Positions 17,274 through 27,614 are shown, numbered from the stretch's first letter. The stretch: DNA of 64,000 bases from Prevotella sp. (GCA_017627765.1 JAGAGD010000075.1:1-64000), one strand, 5' to 3'. Translations and numbers: made by a program. Notes: generated from the letters alone by a model not told the origin.

Positions 17274-18065
17274 ATGGAAAAAATAAACAAAACAAATTAT
17301 GGGAACTGGATGCCTATTAAACTGGTCTATATCATTGTTGCAGGACTCATACTGGCTGCAGTATTAACCTTTTTGACATTTCACTTTTCTTGTCATTGGA
17401 CATCAAAGACTCTTGCCATTGCGTTTCTAATCTTTATGACCATATCTATGGTATATGCTTTAGCTGTCCGACATACATTTTCTTTTTCTGGTGGAGGACT
17501 GATGGGCAAAGTACACGAATATCTTACCAATCACATACAATGGGATGGCAACGGAAAACTGCTTGACGTAGGTTGTGGTGCTGGTGCGCTTACGATAAGA
17601 TGTGCTAAGAAGTTTCCGCAGTCAGAATGTACAGGAATCGACTATTGGGGAATGAAGTGGGACTATAGTAAGAAAATGTGTGAGAATAATGCTAAGTTAG
17701 AGGGAGTAGCAGACAGGTGCGTGTTTATGAAAGGAGATGCCAACAACCTAGATTTCGGCGACGAGACTTTTGACGTTGTTGTAAGTAATTTTGTATATCA
17801 TGAAGTTAATGGCATTCTAGACCGAGAGAGTTTGTTGAAAGAGACACTGAGAGTGTTGAAAAAAGGAGGTGTATTTGCACTACAGGATTTGTTTGGGCAA
17901 CGCCTTATGTATGGCGACTTCAATGTTATTGTTGAGCATCTGAAATCCGAAGGCATAGAAGAAATAAACTATATTAAAGATGCAGGCAAAGAGATTCCTG
18001 TTCCGAGTTGGTTGAGAATGCCCGCTATGCTTAATGGTGTAGGAATAATCTATGGAAAGAAATAA
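17274..18065 (+). CDS. Class I SAM-dependent methyltransferase with two N-terminal membrane helices
   Basis: Residues 15-65 form two hydrophobic segments; residues about 95-200 are the Rossmann methyltransferase domain with motif I LLDVGCGAGALTIRCA, acidic loop CTGIDYWG, MKGDANNLDFGDETFDVVVSNFVYHEV and motif post-I LKKGGVFALQDLFG. The length is 263 residues. The substrate is not predictable. It follows the membrane methyltransferase gene by 93 bases of AGTTT-rich spacer (30 bases after the end of that gene's extended frame), so the two may be co-expressed. Confidence 0.85.
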   Translation: MEKINKTNYGNWMPIKLVYIIVAGLILAAVLTFLTFHFSCHWTSKTLAIAFLIFMTISMVYALAVRHTFSFSGGGLMGKVHEYLTNHIQWDGNGKLLDVGCGAGALTIRCAKKFPQSECTGIDYWGMKWDYSKKMCENNAKLEGVADRCVFMKGDANNLDFGDETFDVVVSNFVYHEVNGILDRESLLKETLRVLKKGGVFALQDLFGQRLMYGDFNVIVEHLKSEGIEEINYIKDAGKEIPVPSWLRMPAMLNGVGIIYGKK

Positions 18066-18111
18066 GTTTTGAGTGCCCTAACTTGTGAATTTTATGTTCT
18101 TTCATTGATAA

Positions 18112-19764
18112 CTAATGCTGTTTATCCAATGAAAGAACAAGTCCACAATATGCTGGTACATCTAAGTCTATTGACTCATTTGGATTAAGCGTAATCACCT
18201 GACTTTTACCCGATAAGGCATCAATGGCTGAACAAACACCAGAAGAAAGATTGAGATAGTCGAAAGCATGACTTGGAACAAATAAGGATATATGTCGTTC
18301 TGCCTGACTGAAATTTGCAACAACAAGAATTGTCTCAGCATCCTCTTTTCTTATGAAAGAATAAATGTAGTCTGAAATATGGCGGTTGACATACATAAGG
18401 TCGAAGAATCTGCCCCTGCATATTGCCTGACTGGTATTACAAAGTTGCAATATTGTTTTATATTTCTTCTCTAAGTTCTTTTCAGCTGTCGTCAACTTTC
18501 TTCGATTGTAATATCCGTGTTGCAAAGATGCTAACGACCAATAGTCAAAAATCGTAGTACGTCCATCAAGTCCGCTAAACCCCTCAATGTCCATTCCTCG
18601 CTCGCCATATTCCTGTCCAGCATAAATCATTATAGGATTAGTCCGCATCAGAGCCATTGTCATCAATGCAGGTATTGCCTTTATGCCATCAGTCGCAAAG
18701 AAGTCGGAGGCAATGCGCTGCTCGTCATGGTTTTCCAAAAAGAAAAGCATGTGTTCTGCAATGTCGTCTACGGCTTGCCATTGACGAGTAATGTCTTCCG
18801 TGTGCCTATGTCCTTCAACAATTCCTCTTAGTGAATCATACATTCCAACTTTGTCATACAGCCAATCAAATCCTGCACTAATAAAGTTGTGGTACAGATG
18901 TGGTTGATACACCTCTCCTATAATAATAATATGTGGATATATTTTTTTAAGTTCAGAAATTGCCCACTGCCAGAAAGCAAGCGGAACCATCTCAGCCATG
19001 TCGCAACGGAAACCATCTATACCCTTTGAAGCCCAAAAGTATAGAATCTCAAGCATACGCTTCCAAGTTGGTGGAATGAATGAGAAAGTCTTATGCAACG
19101 ATTCTGATTCGAAATAATCAATACCATAGTTCAACTTAACAGTCTCATACCAATCATTAACTGACGGATGAGGAGTAAAACAATCGTTGCCAGTAGCTTT
19201 TGCAGGAAATTCAGAATACCGATTTAAATCAAACTGTGGTTCAAATGGTTCATTGGGGAAATAATAGAAATTGTTTTCTTGTGAAAATCTGCAGTTCTCA
19301 TCATCATTCTCACCAAGATCGGGAATATCACTTGGCTTGCATATAGATTTATATTCTCTAGCAACATGGTTTGGGACAAAGTCTATTATCAGTTTAAGTC
19401 CTGCACTATGTGTTCTTGCTATTAGTTCATGAAACTCGTCTTGTCGTCTATTTACATCTACAGCTAAGTCTGGGTCAACGTCATAATAATCGGTAATCGC
19501 ATAAGGCGACCCTGCCCTACCCTTCACAACAGAATGATGTTGACATGGGATGCCGTAGTCAGAATAGTCCGTAGTCGTTGCATGGCGTATTATGCCTGTA
19601 TACCACACATGAGTAACTCCAAGCTGTTTAATACGACGCAAAACAGATGATGTGATATCATTCATTTTGCCACAACCATTTTCGGCAATCGTTCCATGCT
19701 TAATCCTAGCATCAGAACGATTGCCGAAAAGTCGTGTTAATATCTGATATACTACAGGTTTCAA
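18112..19764 (-). CDS. Family 13 alpha-amylase-type glycoside hydrolase, cytoplasmic
   Basis: The 550-residue protein has all four GH13 regions: DFVPNH (128-133), GFRCDMAE with nucleophile D255, GEVY with acid/base E284 and ENHDEQ with D347. The start MKPVVYQILTRLFGN lacks a signal peptide, so it acts inside the cell, probably on imported or stored alpha-glucans. Exact specificity is open. The start codon is TTG at 19764; no in-frame ATG lies just upstream and the family-typical beginning supports TTG. It follows fabD by 86 bases of AGTTT-rich spacer with no clear promoter. Confidence 0.9.
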   Translation of the reverse strand: MKPVVYQILTRLFGNRSDARIKHGTIAENGCGKMNDITSSVLRRIKQLGVTHVWYTGIIRHATTTDYSDYGIPCQHHSVVKGRAGSPYAITDYYDVDPDLAVDVNRRQDEFHELIARTHSAGLKLIIDFVPNHVAREYKSICKPSDIPDLGENDDENCRFSQENNFYYFPNEPFEPQFDLNRYSEFPAKATGNDCFTPHPSVNDWYETVKLNYGIDYFESESLHKTFSFIPPTWKRMLEILYFWASKGIDGFRCDMAEMVPLAFWQWAISELKKIYPHIIIIGEVYQPHLYHNFISAGFDWLYDKVGMYDSLRGIVEGHRHTEDITRQWQAVDDIAEHMLFFLENHDEQRIASDFFATDGIKAIPALMTMALMRTNPIMIYAGQEYGERGMDIEGFSGLDGRTTIFDYWSLASLQHGYYNRRKLTTAEKNLEKKYKTILQLCNTSQAICRGRFFDLMYVNRHISDYIYSFIRKEDAETILVVANFSQAERHISLFVPSHAFDYLNLSSGVCSAIDALSGKSQVITLNPNESIDLDVPAYCGLVLSLDKQH

Positions 19765-19804
19765 GTTGTTAAGTTTATAAGTCTTTAAGTTCTTGAGTTT
19801 ATTT
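19762..19804 (-). repeat. AGTTT-phased low-complexity spacer
   Basis: Repeated AAGTT / AAGTTTATAAG / TAAGTT / GAGTTTAT words at intervals of about 8-11 bases. Similar patches occur at 17224-17262, 20847-20910, 27615-27680 and 62118-62225. Confidence 0.55.
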
Positions 19805-19850
19805 GTTTTTTTCTAAAAACTTAAACGCCAAAGAACTTAGGCTTTTAATA

Positions 19851-20735
19851 CTAAATGCCGTGAGCAGCAACATTCTTATCAATTCTGGCAATCATACCCT
19901 GAAGAGCCTTGCCAGGTCCACACTCGGTAAAGTCGTCAGCACCATCAGCAATCATGTTCTGTACACATTGAGTCCAGCGAACAGAACTTGTCAACTGTGC
20001 GATAAGGTTCTGCTTAATCTCATTTGTATCAGTATGAGGTTTACCATCAACATTCTGATATATAGGACATTTAGGTTCGTGTATTGTTGTTTTCTCGATA
20101 GCTGCCTGAAGTTCATCTTTAGCAGACTGCATCAGAGGGGAATGGAAAGCACCACCAACTTTCAAAGGAAGTGCACGCTTAGCACCTGCATCTTTTATCT
20201 TTGCACAAGCTTCATTTATTGCTTCAACATTACCAGAGATAACCAACTGACCTGGACAGTTATAGTTAGCAGGAACAACAACATACCCCTCACGATTGAT
20301 TGAATTGCAAATATCTTCTATTTTCTCATCTGCCAATCCAACGATTGCTGCCATTGTAGAAGGTTCTTTCTCACAAGCCTTCTGCATTGCCATAGCACGA
20401 GCATAAACAAGACGAAGACCATCTTCAAAACTCAGAGCACCAGCAGCAACAAGTGCAGAGAACTCACCAAGTGAGTGACCAGCTGTCATTTCTGGCTTGA
20501 AATCATCTCCCATGCACATAGCAGAAATAACACTATGGAGAAAAACGGCAGGCTGAGTAACCTTTGTCTGCTTAAGTTCATCATCAGTTCCTTCAAACAT
20601 AATGTCTGTAATTCTATAACCAAGAATCTCGTTAGCTTTTTCAAATAAATCTTTTGCTAATGGATTGTTGTCGTAAAGGTCTTTACCCATACCAACAAAC
20701 TGTGCTCCCTGACCGGGAAATACAAATGCTTTCAT
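19851..20735 (-). CDS. fabD: Malonyl-CoA:ACP transacylase
   Basis: The 294-residue cytoplasmic enzyme loads malonyl groups onto acyl carrier protein for fatty acid synthesis. It has the oxyanion glutamine in FPGQGAQ, active serine S88 in GHSLGEFSALV, and the catalytic histidine in GGAFHSPLM near residue 200. Length is normal. It has its own consensus promoter and is followed by the GH13 gene on the same strand. Confidence 0.96.
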   Translation of the reverse strand: MKAFVFPGQGAQFVGMGKDLYDNNPLAKDLFEKANEILGYRITDIMFEGTDDELKQTKVTQPAVFLHSVISAMCMGDDFKPEMTAGHSLGEFSALVAAGALSFEDGLRLVYARAMAMQKACEKEPSTMAAIVGLADEKIEDICNSINREGYVVVPANYNCPGQLVISGNVEAINEACAKIKDAGAKRALPLKVGGAFHSPLMQSAKDELQAAIEKTTIHEPKCPIYQNVDGKPHTDTNEIKQNLIAQLTSSVRWTQCVQNMIADGADDFTECGPGKALQGMIARIDKNVAAHGI

Positions 20736-20785
20736 TTTTTCCTTTTATTTTTTTTGTTTTTATTACTCTCTCGAAATATTCTGTG

Positions 20786-20816
20786 CAAAGATACTATTTC
20801 GCATTCAATGAACAAA
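20786..20816 (-). promoter_or_regulatory. Promoter of fabD
   Basis: Minus strand TTTG, 19 bases, TATCTTTG, an exact consensus match; leader about 45 nt. Confidence 0.75.
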
Positions 20817-21161
20817 GAAAAAAACAAAAAACTTGACTTAGGTCGTTAGTTTTTGAGTTTTGTGAATTTTAGTATATAAGTTTTTAAGTTATTATGTTTG
20901 TGAGTTTATCAGTATTTATTGCGTTTTTATAGTGTCAACTATAGAAAGCCTTTTCTTTATGTTATTTACAAATAAATAATCTTACCAATAAGCGAAAAAT
21001 TGAAAACAAAATAATACTTTTACAACCGAAATCAACATATATTCATATAAAACAATCTATTATTTTCTAATAAAATTTACCAACTGAATATTATCATTAT
21101 CATGGTATATTATAATTAATCATTCAATCATTTAATCTTAAAAAAAAGAAAGGACTTTTTT
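20817..21161. other. AT-rich spacer with an AGTTT-phased patch
   Basis: 345 bases between the fabD promoter and the secreted repeat protein. 20847-20910 is an AGTTT-phased patch like those elsewhere in the window. The remainder is very AT-rich; I do not find a convincing TAnnTTTG promoter for the gene at 21162 (TATGTTTG at about 20896 lies inside the AGTTT patch and lacks a good partner). Confidence 0.5.
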
Positions 21162-23936
21162 ATGAAGAAGATTACATTAATCTCGTTCTTAATGTTCTTT
21201 TCCATGCTGGTCACAGCTCAGAACGACAGTAGGCAAATTCCACAATTACAGCCCAATCAGAATAAGGCTGTATTAAAAAAAGCTGTTCAAGGAAAAGAAA
21301 GACAACAAAAAACTAATCTGAAGAAAAATGCACGTAAAGCTGGCAATAATGAACTTGTTACTCCTCCAGATGGCACTTCACCTGATTTATGGGAATACCA
21401 AGCAGGTACTTTCTCATTAATGACTGGCTCAGGGTGGCAAGACTATACATCAGATGCAACTAAAGAATTTGAGGTTGTCATTGATGGACAAGATGTTTAT
21501 ATAAGTGGCTTGTCATATTATTTCAAAGACTCATGGATAAAAGGAAATATAGAAAATGGCAAAGTCATAATTCCTAAAGGACAAATTGCCGGAAAAGATG
21601 ATTTTGGAGCAGTGTATATTAACGGTCAAGACTTTGATGACGAAAGTTCTGACGCAGCTCCGATAGATATTGTTTTTATCTATGATGAAAACAAAAAACA
21701 ACTGACACTAAATAGCAACATTGGCATCATTGAATGTGAAAGTCCAGAGGAATTAGAGTGTTTCTGTTTTTGGGAAGACCTAATCATAAAGAAACCAACT
21801 CCAGAAGACTTTGTTCCAATATCGCCTCCAGAAGGAATAGACATTGCGGATATGCCATTGACTGGTAAAGCAATCTTACACCCTGCCGACATAAGCACAA
21901 CCGTGAAAGTTGGTGTTGACGGAAACGACATCTATATTCAAGGCCTTGTTATTGACTTTCCAAACTCATGGATAAAGGGAAATTTAGAAAATGGAGTTGT
22001 TACATTCCCAATCCGTTTCATTGGAAATGTTGACGGAAAAAACTATTTCATAACAAGTTCAGATTCGCAAGCACTTATTCCATTTACAATGTATTATGAT
22101 TCAGAAAGAAATACGTACGAAGCCAATACCCAGCTGCTACTCAACACAAGTAAGACATCGCTAAAAGGAGATGAACTACTTAATTACTATAGCGGACTTT
22201 ATATAGGACCTCGTCCAGAACGTGTCACACCGCCAAATGGACTCGCAACAAAACCAATGCCTTACAAAGGTAAAAATGCACAAGGTGTAAGGATAAAGGG
22301 AAATGTGAATGTAGCTTTCGATGGCAATGACGTATGGTTTAAAGGTTTAGACCATGCAGTACCAGACGGTTGGTTTAAAGGTGTATTCAATGAAGATAGA
22401 AATGTTGTTACTGTTGCATACGGACAGTATATGGGTGAAGACATTGAAAACGGATATGGTGTTTACATAGCAGGCGATATAGAGAAAGAAGAAGACAAGT
22501 GGGACATTGGAGATGTAATATTCAAATTTGATAATAATAATAAGATTTTTGAATTACAAAACAATCTTTTCTTCAATGGGAAAAAAGATGCCATATACTA
22601 TATCGATGTGATAAGAGCAGGACTTAAAATTGGCGAAAAGTATGACATAACATGGATTGCCAAAGACCAGGATTATAATGATGGACAGGATATAGAAACC
22701 ATAAGTTTAGCAGAAGGAGTAACCGCAACATTGTCAAAAAACGGTGTAAAAGATGGTCCTAAATATTATATTAATGGAGAAGCTGTTAGAATGTATGCAC
22801 AAAATACCATCAAGATAAGTTCTGATAAGAAAATATCAAAAGTCATTTTCACAATGACAGGAAGTGAAACCCAAATGCATCTGGAATCGGACAAACCTTC
22901 ATACACTCTCAACGGAAATACTGGTATATGGACTGGAGAAGCAAAAGAAGTAACTTTCACCGTTCCAAACGTAAGCAGCAACCAAGCTAGAATACAGAGA
23001 ATAGATATTATTTACTTCAATTATGCAGAGGAAATTGTTAGTATTCCTTCTGACTTAGTAACAGAAGAATACCATTTTAAGGCAACAAATACATACTCCA
23101 ACACAATAAAAAGAAAAAAGGTAAAAGTTGGATTCTATGGCGATGACGAAGTATATATTCAGGGACTTAGCGAATATTCTGAGAAAGCATGGGTAAAAGG
23201 AAACCTCACTGATGGTGTTTTGAACATTCCTAATTGGGATATGGGGCAATCTTTTATCTTTGGGGTATTTGACATTGCTTTCAGTGGAGCCTCTTTCGAT
23301 TATAATGCAGATGAAGGCAAGTTCTATTCAGTCAACGGATATAATACAGTTGATACGAACACTAACTTATTAATGGATGAATTCCTTGATATAACAATTG
23401 CAAAAATAATTGAAATTGCAACAAAGCCAATGAGGCCTGAAATTAAAAACTATATTCAAACAGATGACGGATATGACATAATTTCTGCAGAAATCCCTCT
23501 TGAGGACACGAATGAACGTCCTATAGTAGCAGATAAATTGACCTACTCTATATATACGGATATCAATGGAGAAATTTCTTTATTCGAATTTAAAACCGAC
23601 GAGTATTCAAAACTTGAAGAAAACATGACAGAAATTCCGTATAACTTTACCGACAGCTACGATTTCCGCCCAGCAGGACAAATTATATCCTTCTATGATG
23701 CAAATCGCTCTAAATGGGACCGAATTGGTATAAAGAGCATTTATAGAGGTGGAGGTGAAACCAATGAATCTGAAATTTCTTGGTTCAATATTAAAGAATA
23801 TCTGAACATAGAAAAGGCAGAAATAGCAGAAGGTCAGACTTCGACTCCTATCTATAACATGCAAGGCATCAAAGTAGAAAAACCTCTACGAAAGGGTATC
23901 TATATAAGTAATGGTAAGAAGTTTGTTGTAAAATAA
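21162..23936 (+). CDS. Large secreted protein with four internal repeats and a C-terminal sorting-type segment
   Basis: The 924-residue protein has a signal peptide (MKKITLISFLMFFSMLVTAQ) and then at least four copies of a module centred at about residues 105, 246, 381 and 653, each reading V-x-V-x-x-D-G-x-D-V-Y-I-Q-G-L followed 10 residues later by W-[IVF]-K-G-x-x-x-[ND]-G. Between the third and fourth copies (about 485-635) is a different beta-rich stretch (VRMYAQNTIKISSDKKISKVIFTM). The end, PIYNMQGIKVEKPLRKGIYISNGKKFVVK-like, resembles the C-terminal signal found on many Prevotella exported proteins. I do not recognise the repeat as a named domain; function unknown, probably extracellular or surface exposed. 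Confidence 0.8.
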   Translation: MKKITLISFLMFFSMLVTAQNDSRQIPQLQPNQNKAVLKKAVQGKERQQKTNLKKNARKAGNNELVTPPDGTSPDLWEYQAGTFSLMTGSGWQDYTSDATKEFEVVIDGQDVYISGLSYYFKDSWIKGNIENGKVIIPKGQIAGKDDFGAVYINGQDFDDESSDAAPIDIVFIYDENKKQLTLNSNIGIIECESPEELECFCFWEDLIIKKPTPEDFVPISPPEGIDIADMPLTGKAILHPADISTTVKVGVDGNDIYIQGLVIDFPNSWIKGNLENGVVTFPIRFIGNVDGKNYFITSSDSQALIPFTMYYDSERNTYEANTQLLLNTSKTSLKGDELLNYYSGLYIGPRPERVTPPNGLATKPMPYKGKNAQGVRIKGNVNVAFDGNDVWFKGLDHAVPDGWFKGVFNEDRNVVTVAYGQYMGEDIENGYGVYIAGDIEKEEDKWDIGDVIFKFDNNNKIFELQNNLFFNGKKDAIYYIDVIRAGLKIGEKYDITWIAKDQDYNDGQDIETISLAEGVTATLSKNGVKDGPKYYINGEAVRMYAQNTIKISSDKKISKVIFTMTGSETQMHLESDKPSYTLNGNTGIWTGEAKEVTFTVPNVSSNQARIQRIDIIYFNYAEEIVSIPSDLVTEEYHFKATNTYSNTIKRKKVKVGFYGDDEVYIQGLSEYSEKAWVKGNLTDGVLNIPNWDMGQSFIFGVFDIAFSGASFDYNADEGKFYSVNGYNTVDTNTNLLMDEFLDITIAKIIEIATKPMRPEIKNYIQTDDGYDIISAEIPLEDTNERPIVADKLTYSIYTDINGEISLFEFKTDEYSKLEENMTEIPYNFTDSYDFRPAGQIISFYDANRSKWDRIGIKSIYRGGGETNESEISWFNIKEYLNIEKAEIAEGQTSTPIYNMQGIKVEKPLRKGIYISNGKKFVVK

Positions 23937-23986
23937 AAATAAACATAATCACGACTACTTATTGTTAGCAGACAAATAATAGTTAG

Positions 23987-24022
23987 ACTGCAGCGACAAA
24001 AATTTTTCTTAGTTGCTGCAGT
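23987..24022 (+). terminator. Hairpin after the secreted repeat protein
   Basis: ACTGCAGC (23987-23994) pairs with GCTGCAGT (24015-24022), extended by partial pairing inside; the T tract after it is short and broken, so this is a weak terminator at best. 24023-24331 is AT-rich spacer without a supported feature. Confidence 0.4.
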
Positions 24023-24331
24023 TTCTATTTATCCAAAATCATGTTTCATTTTTTTTTTGAATTTACAAGACGATTACCAAGAAAATGTTGTTTCTATATG
24101 CTATTCAATGAATGCTGATTTTCTTATAAATGCATACCATATAAAATAGTATACAAAAATCTACAATTCGTGATTCGGAGTTGAAAAAATAAAATTAAAA
24201 ACATCATTTTGTCAAAATTTTTCATATATAAAAACAATGGGAATGGTGATAAAATATAAACAGAAAAAGTGAGTGAAAAAAACGTATATTCATATAGGTA
24301 TTCGATTAAAGAATTGAAACTGAGAAAAACA

Positions 24332-24371
24332 AAATACGGCAACATCACACTGAAATGATGTTGCCGTATTT
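24332..24371 (-). terminator. Terminator of the TonB-dependent receptor gene
   Basis: A perfect 16 bp stem (AAATACGGCAACATCA and complement, arms 24332-24347 and 24356-24371) with an 8 nt loop sits directly after the receptor's stop codon and is followed by T-rich sequence on the minus strand. Confidence 0.85.
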
Positions 24372-24372
24372 A

Positions 24373-26445
24373 TTATAAATTAATATGCCATTTTGCTCCG
24401 ACCATAATCCACGTGCCAGGTTGAGGCACATTGCCATAATCTACATAATCAGCATCAAAAAGATTATTTGCTTCTACATAAAATGTTGTCATTGGCTCAT
24501 TCCACGAAAGACGAGCATCGAAAAGCGAATAAGGCGAATAATCCTGTACTTCGCCATTCGCATCCTGATACGTTCCTGCCCTATCCTGAAAACGATAGCT
24601 CAACCAGAAAGACAACTTTTTGGTAATATTTGTCTGCAATGTTGCAACTAACTTATGGCGAAGGTATTCAAGAGCAGAACGCGATTTTATGCCCATAATT
24701 TCATGTTTGTCCTCATCAATATATGAATAACCGACATTCAGTTTGCCGAGATATCTCTGCGCTGGAAAGATTCTCTGAAAATCAAGCATAACGTCAGTTT
24801 CAAATCCCAATGAGTTTACCCTAGTATGGTTGACACTCTCCCAAACTTCATCCTCAGAATGGCTTCTCATAATCCAGTCTATCATATTTCTGCAACGATG
24901 ATAGAACAAGCTGGCTGTTGTAGAAAATGCTGGTGTGAGATATTTTACTCCAGCCTCAACAGCCTGCAACTCTTCTGGTTTCAGATATTTGTCTGCCTTG
25001 TGTCCACCTACACTATAATATAGTTCGGTAAAAGAAGGCATACGCAACGAAGCATTGTAAGAAGCGTAGACTTTTAAGTTCTCTCCAAAGCGATATGAAA
25101 CATCAATGCCTGGATATAACGTAAATGGCATTTCATTCCACGTATTCTTAACTCCAATAAAACCTGCGGAAAGAGTAAAACGCTTCAATATGACATTATG
25201 CTCAAGTACAAGACTCAAGTTTGAACGATTTAGTCCATATTCATAATTACGGTCAGTATCATGTATATGTACCTTTTTATTAAGTGGTTCACCAAGATTA
25301 CCACTTATGATATCCTCATTTCTGAATTCTGCAGCAATGGCTGTGCGGCCAAGTGCCCAGTCAAAATAGGTGTTTAGATTTAGGCCAAAAACATCAGTTC
25401 GATGGTAATTAAACGGAACTACGGTTTCAGACCCTCTAATCAGCTCGAAACGGTCTTGACTCCTATTCCAGTAAACTGAAGGCCGGAAATGGAACCAACT
25501 GTTTTTGGTTTCTGCTTGCAGGGCTGTATAGAACTTAGTCGTACGTTCATACTGCTCATCAAATTTAGGGCTGTAAAACGTATTTGAACCAAATCCCTTT
25601 GTACTCAATCCTGCATGCCATTTCAGCACTACAGCATCCTGATCGTAGAGTCCTTGATAGAAAGCCTTTCCGCCTTCATAGTCGGCGTTCAGATGTCCAG
25701 CCTTACTACGACTATAGCCGTCGCTTCGGATATAACTTCCACTAACTTGATTGTTCCACCTGTCCTGCCGTAAATTTACACGTCCCCCAACAGTAGCATA
25801 ACCGAAACTGCCTGCTTCGGCATGAAAATCCGCACTACTGTGTGATGGATTTTTTGTGACAATGTTGATTGCCCCCACCAACGACGATGTGCCATAGGTG
25901 CGACCAGCAGGTCCCTTGAGCACTTCAATGCGCTCAATGTCACTTAAATCGACAGGAAAATCAAAAGCATTATGGGCTGTCTGAGGATCACAAATGTTGA
26001 TCCCATTGAGCAAGATTGTCACTTGCTCGCTAAATCCGCCTCTAATTCCGACGTCGGTCTGCGCTCCAATGGGACCACGCTGACGGACATCAACGCTGAC
26101 GGCGTATTTCAGCAAATCGTTAACACTTTGCACTGGCGCAGCAGCAATCTGCTCGCGATCCAGCACAGTTACCATTCTCGCCGCTTGTCTAATAGACAAC
26201 GGGGCACGCGAACCCGTGACTTCAACATTTTCTAAGGTAATTTCGGTTTTCAGCATGTTTGTTGTTGAGTCATTTGGCATATTTTTCACGCTGATGCCAT
26301 TTGCTTTCGCATTAGAAAGCGTGGCAACACTCAGAGTGCAAATGAGAACCTCACGACCAAGTGTGCAGAAAAGGGAATAACCCTTACGTTGAAAATGCTT
26401 GAACTTCAATCTGTCGCGTTTGACTTGAATTGAATTGTACTGCAT
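24373..26445 (-). CDS. TonB-dependent outer membrane receptor, BtuB-like plug
   Basis: The 690-residue outer membrane channel imports a scarce ligand using TonB energy. The plug domain shows VRQRGPIGAQTDVGIRGGFSEQVTILLNGINICDPQTAHNAFDFPVD-type sequence and ERIEVLKGPAGRTYGTSSLVGAINIVTK, close to Bacteroidota BtuB-like receptors; the barrel ends in NNLFDADYVDYGNVPQPGTWIMVGAKWHINL with the usual aromatic strand. Ligand is unproven; cobalamin or an iron chelate are possible, and no cobalamin riboswitch precedes it. The promoter at 26484-26515 decides the start: the ATG at 26445 fits, while the TTG at 26475 would lie almost on the transcription start. Confidence 0.88.
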   Translation of the reverse strand: MQYNSIQVKRDRLKFKHFQRKGYSLFCTLGREVLICTLSVATLSNAKANGISVKNMPNDSTTNMLKTEITLENVEVTGSRAPLSIRQAARMVTVLDREQIAAAPVQSVNDLLKYAVSVDVRQRGPIGAQTDVGIRGGFSEQVTILLNGINICDPQTAHNAFDFPVDLSDIERIEVLKGPAGRTYGTSSLVGAINIVTKNPSHSSADFHAEAGSFGYATVGGRVNLRQDRWNNQVSGSYIRSDGYSRSKAGHLNADYEGGKAFYQGLYDQDAVVLKWHAGLSTKGFGSNTFYSPKFDEQYERTTKFYTALQAETKNSWFHFRPSVYWNRSQDRFELIRGSETVVPFNYHRTDVFGLNLNTYFDWALGRTAIAAEFRNEDIISGNLGEPLNKKVHIHDTDRNYEYGLNRSNLSLVLEHNVILKRFTLSAGFIGVKNTWNEMPFTLYPGIDVSYRFGENLKVYASYNASLRMPSFTELYYSVGGHKADKYLKPEELQAVEAGVKYLTPAFSTTASLFYHRCRNMIDWIMRSHSEDEVWESVNHTRVNSLGFETDVMLDFQRIFPAQRYLGKLNVGYSYIDEDKHEIMGIKSRSALEYLRHKLVATLQTNITKKLSFWLSYRFQDRAGTYQDANGEVQDYSPYSLFDARLSWNEPMTTFYVEANNLFDADYVDYGNVPQPGTWIMVGAKWHINL

Positions 26446-26483
26446 TTTGTAAAAAAATATATAGCCTTTCGGCAAAACAGCTG

Positions 26484-26515
26484 CAAAGATAAGGGAAAGC
26501 GCAATAACCTACAAA
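26484..26515 (-). promoter_or_regulatory. Promoter of the TonB-dependent receptor gene
   Basis: Minus strand TTTG, 20 bases, TATCTTTG, an exact consensus match. Confidence 0.75.
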
Positions 26516-26581
26516 CTTTTCAACAGAAAAATTTACTTTGTGTTAAATGTAACTCATTTACTTGTTTACTCATCTACTTAA

Positions 26582-26617
26582 AACAAAAGAAGCAGGGAAT
26601 TCCCTGCTTCTTTTGTT
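26582..26617 (-). terminator. Terminator of the GH130 gene
   Basis: A perfect 36 bp palindrome (AACAAAAGAAGCAGGGAA and its complement, centre GAATTC) overlaps the GH130 stop codon and is T-rich on the exit side. Confidence 0.8.
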
Positions 26618-27614
26618 ACAAAATAGAATTCTTCTTTGTAAACTCTATTATTTCTTGAATATAGCCGAAAGCTATTGAAGTTACAGTATCGGCACAACCA
26701 TAATATACGGCTATTCGTCCTGTTGGAGCATCATGCAAAGCAGCACAAGGGAAACATACATTAGGAACATCACCCATCAATTCATATGGCTGCTGTGGCG
26801 AAATGAGATATGGTCCAGAACGATAAAGCACCTTATAAGGATTGTCAAGATCAAGTAATGCCGAACCAAAACTATATACATAACCATTGCATGAGCGCAA
26901 AACTCCGTGATGGAATATAAGCCAACCTTCGGAAGTCTCTATTGGTATTGGGCCTGCGCCAATCTTAAGGCACTGCCATGCGCTCACTTCGAATGGTGAA
27001 GGAGACATGACGTGGCGATGATGTCCCCAAAACTCCATGTCTGGTGACTCGCTATAGAATATATCGCCAAAAGGTGTATGCCCAGTATCACTCGGACGAC
27101 TGAGCATGGCATAACGTCCGTTTATCTTTCGAGGAAAAAGCACCCCATTCCTATTATATGGAAGGAAAGCATTTTCTAGTTGATGGAATGTCTTGAAATC
27201 AAAAGTATAGGCAACGCCAATGGTTGGACCATGATAGCCATTACACCATGTAACATAATAACGATCTTCTATAAAGCAGACACGCGGGTCATAGCCATAA
27301 ACCCACTCCCCGATTTCATCGTCATTGCATTCAAATCGCAATGGTTCTAGATTGATGTCCCAATTAATTCCATCGTTGCTGAAACCGACATGCAAAGCCA
27401 TGCGACGATTAGTGTCATCACAACGGAAAACTCCAGCAAAACCATCATTAAAAGGCAAAACAGCACTATTGAATATACTATTTGATGTTGGCAACAAATC
27501 GCGAGGAATTATTGGATTCTTAGAGTAGCGCCACATTACTTGCTTACAGTCTTTTGGTCTGTCTTCCCAAACCATATTTGGAAGCGGAGTTCCTTTAATT
27601 ATTAGTTTTTCCAT
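26616..27614 (-). CDS. Family 130 glycoside phosphorylase/hydrolase (mannoside-active)
   Basis: The 332-residue cytoplasmic protein is a five-bladed propeller of family GH130, mostly phosphorylases that split beta-mannosides with phosphate. Family features include [51 protein letters not shown] and the C-terminal [27 protein letters not shown]. Related Bacteroides enzymes act on Man-GlcNAc or Man-Glc; which one applies is inference. The upstream MFS carrier on the same strand, 72 bases away, would import the disaccharide, as in other GH130 loci. Confidence 0.9.
   Translation of the reverse strand: MEKLIIKGTPLPNMVWEDRPKDCKQVMWRYSKNPIIPRDLLPTSNSIFNSAVLPFNDGFAGVFRCDDTNRRMALHVGFSNDGINWDINLEPLRFECNDDEIGEWVYGYDPRVCFIEDRYYVTWCNGYHGPTIGVAYTFDFKTFHQLENAFLPYNRNGVLFPRKINGRYAMLSRPSDTGHTPFGDIFYSESPDMEFWGHHRHVMSPSPFEVSAWQCLKIGAGPIPIETSEGWLIFHHGVLRSCNGYVYSFGSALLDLDNPYKVLYRSGPYLISPQQPYELMGDVPNVCFPCAALHDAPTGRIAVYYGCADTVTSIAFGYIQEIIEFTKKNSIL

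Noticed and set aside
24124..24348. Leftward frame of 74 codons in the spacer before the TonB receptor terminator
   Set aside because: AT-rich, Phe/Leu/Tyr-only composition, no start signals; it is downstream spacer.
26446..26600. Cobalamin riboswitch ahead of the BtuB-like receptor
   Set aside because: No B12-box-like sequence is present; a consensus promoter with a ~35 nt leader occupies the region.
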